Positions 62,216 through 64,000 of a DNA stretch of 64,000 bases are shown one piece after another. The notes beneath the pieces were generated by a model, which was not told the origin of the DNA, made no database searches, and worked only from the letters and a program-made list of their open reading frames with translations. Positions within the stretch are counted from its first letter, which is position 1; each line of letters starts with the position of its first letter. Location of the stretch: the NCBI GenBank assembly GCA_021372865.1, contig JAJFTO010000019.1:186001-250000 (forward strand), read 5' to 3'. Both the position numbers and the translations under genes were made by a program. The DNA comes from Porphyromonadaceae bacterium. Lineage in GTDB: Bacteria; Bacteroidota; Bacteroidia; Bacteroidales; Dysgonomonadaceae.

Positions 62216-63715
62216 TCAGCGTGTATCGGTTTCCAGTCTGTTCAGGAATGCCACTGTTTTGCGGATCTCCTTGTACATGACGATGTCCTCGTCGATAAAC
62301 GGGACCTCCTTACGATATTCCCTCACCATCTTTTCGATCAATGGAGATGAGCGCAGGGGGCGACGAAACTCGAGTGCCTGCACCCCGTTCATCAGTTCTA
62401 TGGAGAGGATGGTATCGAGGTTATCCATCACTTTAATCAACTTGATGGCCGCAGTGGCGCCCATGCTCACATGATCTTCCTGCCCGTTGGAAGAGACGAT
62501 GGAATCACTGCTGGCGGCATAGCAGTACATCTTGTTCTGGCTCACCACCGAGGCTGCCACATACTGTGGAATCATAAAGCCTGAGTTTAGCCCGGGGTTG
62601 GCTACCAGAAACTCCGGCAGGCCCCGTTTGCCGAGTATCAGTTGTGCCGTACGCCTTTCTGAGATGTTGCCCAGCTCTGCCAGAGCAATAGCCAGGAAGT
62701 CGAAGGCAATGGCCAGGGGTTGTCCGTGGAAGTTGCCCCCTGAGATGATCATGTCGTCATCCGGGAAGATAGTGGGGTTGTCGGTCACCGAGTTGATCTC
62801 GGTCACTACCACCTGTCGTACATAGTCGATGGCATCCTTGGTGGCGCCATGTACCTGTGGCACACAACGGAAAGAATAGGGATCCTGCAGATGCTCCTTC
62901 TTTCTGGATATCAGTTCGCTACCCTCCAGGATCCTGCGAATACTCCGGCTTGTCTCCAGCTGTCCCTGGTGAGGGCGTATCTGGTGTAACCGCTCGTCGA
63001 ACGGCTCCAGGTGGCCATCATAGGCATCGAGTGAGAGTGCCGCAATCAGATCGGCCCGCTTTGAGAGACGTTGTCCCTTCATGATGGCATAGACGCCGTG
63101 TGCCGACATGAACTGGGTGCCGTTGAGCAGTGCAAGCCCCTCCTTGCTTTTCAACTGGATGGGTTTCCATCCAAACTCATCCAGCACATCGCCGATATCG
63201 CGTTTCCTGCCTTTGTAAAACACGTCCCCCACCCCGATCAGCGGCAGGAAGAGATTGGCCAGCGGTGCCAGGTCGCCCGAGGCACCCAGCGATCCCTTGT
63301 CATAGACAATGGGCAGGATATCGTTGTTGAACAGATCAAGCATCCGCTGTACCGTCGCCACCTGCACGCCGCTGTAGCCCAGCGAGAGGGCGTGGGCCTT
63401 GAGCAGAAACATCAGCTTGACGATGAGCGGTGCCACCTCCTCGCCCACGCTGCAGGCGTGTGACTTCACCAGGTTCTCCTGCAGGGCGCTCAGATCTTCA
63501 TTGGAGACCGTCCGTTCGCAAAGCGACCCAAAGCCGGTGGTGATGCCATAGAGTGGCTCCTGCTGTGTTTCCATCTTCCGGTCCAGGTAGTCGCGGCACT
63601 TCTGTATTCGCTCTCTGGCTTCGGGTGACAGCTCTACCCTGATGTTGTCGTTGATGATCCATTCCAGGTCTTCGATGGTCAGGTCACACTGACCGATATA
63701 GTATATGTTTTTCAT
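62216..63715 (-). CDS. hutH: Histidine ammonia-lyase
   Basis: 499 aa. It deaminates histidine to urocanate, the first step of histidine degradation. The Ala-Ser-Gly triad that cyclises to the MIO cofactor is in GSLGASGDLAPLA (A145-S146-G147). Other family segments (YGITTGFGSL, QEDHVSMG) are present and length is standard. Upstream on the same strand is the cyclodeaminase gene, so this is part of a hut operon that continues beyond the window. Confidence 0.96.
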   Translation of the reverse strand: MKNIYYIGQCDLTIEDLEWIINDNIRVELSPEARERIQKCRDYLDRKMETQQEPLYGITTGFGSLCERTVSNEDLSALQENLVKSHACSVGEEVAPLIVKLMFLLKAHALSLGYSGVQVATVQRMLDLFNNDILPIVYDKGSLGASGDLAPLANLFLPLIGVGDVFYKGRKRDIGDVLDEFGWKPIQLKSKEGLALLNGTQFMSAHGVYAIMKGQRLSKRADLIAALSLDAYDGHLEPFDERLHQIRPHQGQLETSRSIRRILEGSELISRKKEHLQDPYSFRCVPQVHGATKDAIDYVRQVVVTEINSVTDNPTIFPDDDMIISGGNFHGQPLAIAFDFLAIALAELGNISERRTAQLILGKRGLPEFLVANPGLNSGFMIPQYVAASVVSQNKMYCYAASSDSIVSSNGQEDHVSMGATAAIKLIKVMDNLDTILSIELMNGVQALEFRRPLRSSPLIEKMVREYRKEVPFIDEDIVMYKEIRKTVAFLNRLETDTR

Positions 63716-63795
63716 TCAATTAAAATTATTTATTTAATCATGTTCTTGTGTGAAAATGATTATTACGTCCTTTTCATGCTTTGTATCTGTTTCGT

Positions 63796-64000
63796 TCAAA
63801 GAATTGTCTTCACCCATTGGATCGATTGGTTCTCCTTTTCCAGCGTTTCCTGTTCCATTCTGTCGCATTTTGTAATCATTTCAGCAACAAATACCTTGTC
63901 ATGGATGCCTCCCAGGTTTGTGCGAACATTCAGCAGTGCACCCATGATGGCCGTGCGGCAGGTCATCAGGCCGACCAGCCCGTCGGTCACCGCGTTCCGG
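63796..64000 (-). CDS. Formimidoyl-tetrahydrofolate cyclodeaminase family protein (partial)
   Basis: Only the last ~67 codons are in the window; the gene runs in from beyond 64000. The frame reads RNAVTDGLVGLMTCRTAIMG, then a LNVRTNLGGIHDKVF segment, matching the C-terminal helical part of FchA/FTCD cyclodeaminases. These remove ammonia from formimino-THF made during histidine degradation. It precedes hutH by 80 bp, which supports the assignment. The GTG at 63990 is an internal valine codon rather than a start. Confidence 0.8.
   Translation of the reverse strand, partial: RNAVTDGLVGLMTCRTAIMGALLNVRTNLGGIHDKVFVAEMITKCDRMEQETLEKENQSIQWVKTIL

Overview
The window looks like chromosomal DNA from an anaerobic member of the Bacteroidales, probably near Dysgonomonadaceae/Porphyromonadaceae. 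The evidence is the many Bacteroidetes-type promoters (-33 TTTG, 19-20 nt, -7 TAnnTTTG), the tmRNA tag ending NYALAA, CarboxypepD_reg-like domains followed by SusC-style VVGFG motifs, a Nudix-derived sugar regulator, and the general gene set. Species cannot be fixed from the sequence alone. Most of the window is housekeeping DNA with no intact transposase, integrase or phage gene and no CRISPR array.

Layout. 1-465: tmRNA on the minus strand with terminator and promoter. 642-9010: nfnA-nfnB-pdxB operon, an OmpA/TPR lipoprotein, a TrkH potassium channel subunit and tyrS. 9054-9186: tRNA-Gln(TTG) with a near-perfect promoter. 9389-12331: a more AT-rich pair encoding a membrane polyferredoxin and a Tat-exported ferredoxin/aldo-keto reductase lipoprotein. 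12717-18276: an exported sugar-oxidation cluster (DoxX-like protein, two Tat-type Gfo/Idh/MocA dehydrogenases, a DUF1080 protein, a sugar isomerase-like lipoprotein). 18557-20212: acyl-CoA synthetase. 20356-28023: carA with two complete tandem carB paralogs. 28207-28908: SIMPL protein. 28966-33501: galactose cluster (galM, sugar MFS permease, galK, Nudix-type regulator). 33646-39794: a mixed minus-strand run (CNNM/CorC protein, sugar nucleotidyltransferase, RluA-type synthase, FabG-type reductase, TetR, DUF3109, CPBP protease). 39985-43540: tig-clpP-clpX. 43863-50986: recQ, dxs, trkA, trkH. 51117-53705: clpB. 53960-59906: a serpin, a YfbK-like vWA protein, and divergently an ECF sigma factor, a candidate anti-sigma protein and a hemolysin III protein. 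59959-60672: VIT1/CCC1 metal transporter. 60740-64000: MFS transporter, hutH and a truncated formimidoyl-THF cyclodeaminase gene.

Three neighbourhoods merit most attention. First, 9.4-18.3 kb is almost wholly devoted to exported redox enzymes acting on sugars or carbonyls. It includes a polyferredoxin with what looks like a second, internal Tat signal, which could deliver electrons to a periplasmic aldo-keto reductase. Second, 54-59 kb holds an ECF sigma/anti-sigma pair divergent from a vWA protein and a serpin. Three of these proteins share a CarboxypepD_reg-like domain, and two also carry a SusC-like plug-start motif with no barrel. Third, the tandem carB paralogs share one carA. Several intergenic repeat families (octamer tandem arrays, a duplicated gene tail, a ~50-bp dispersed element) are also present.
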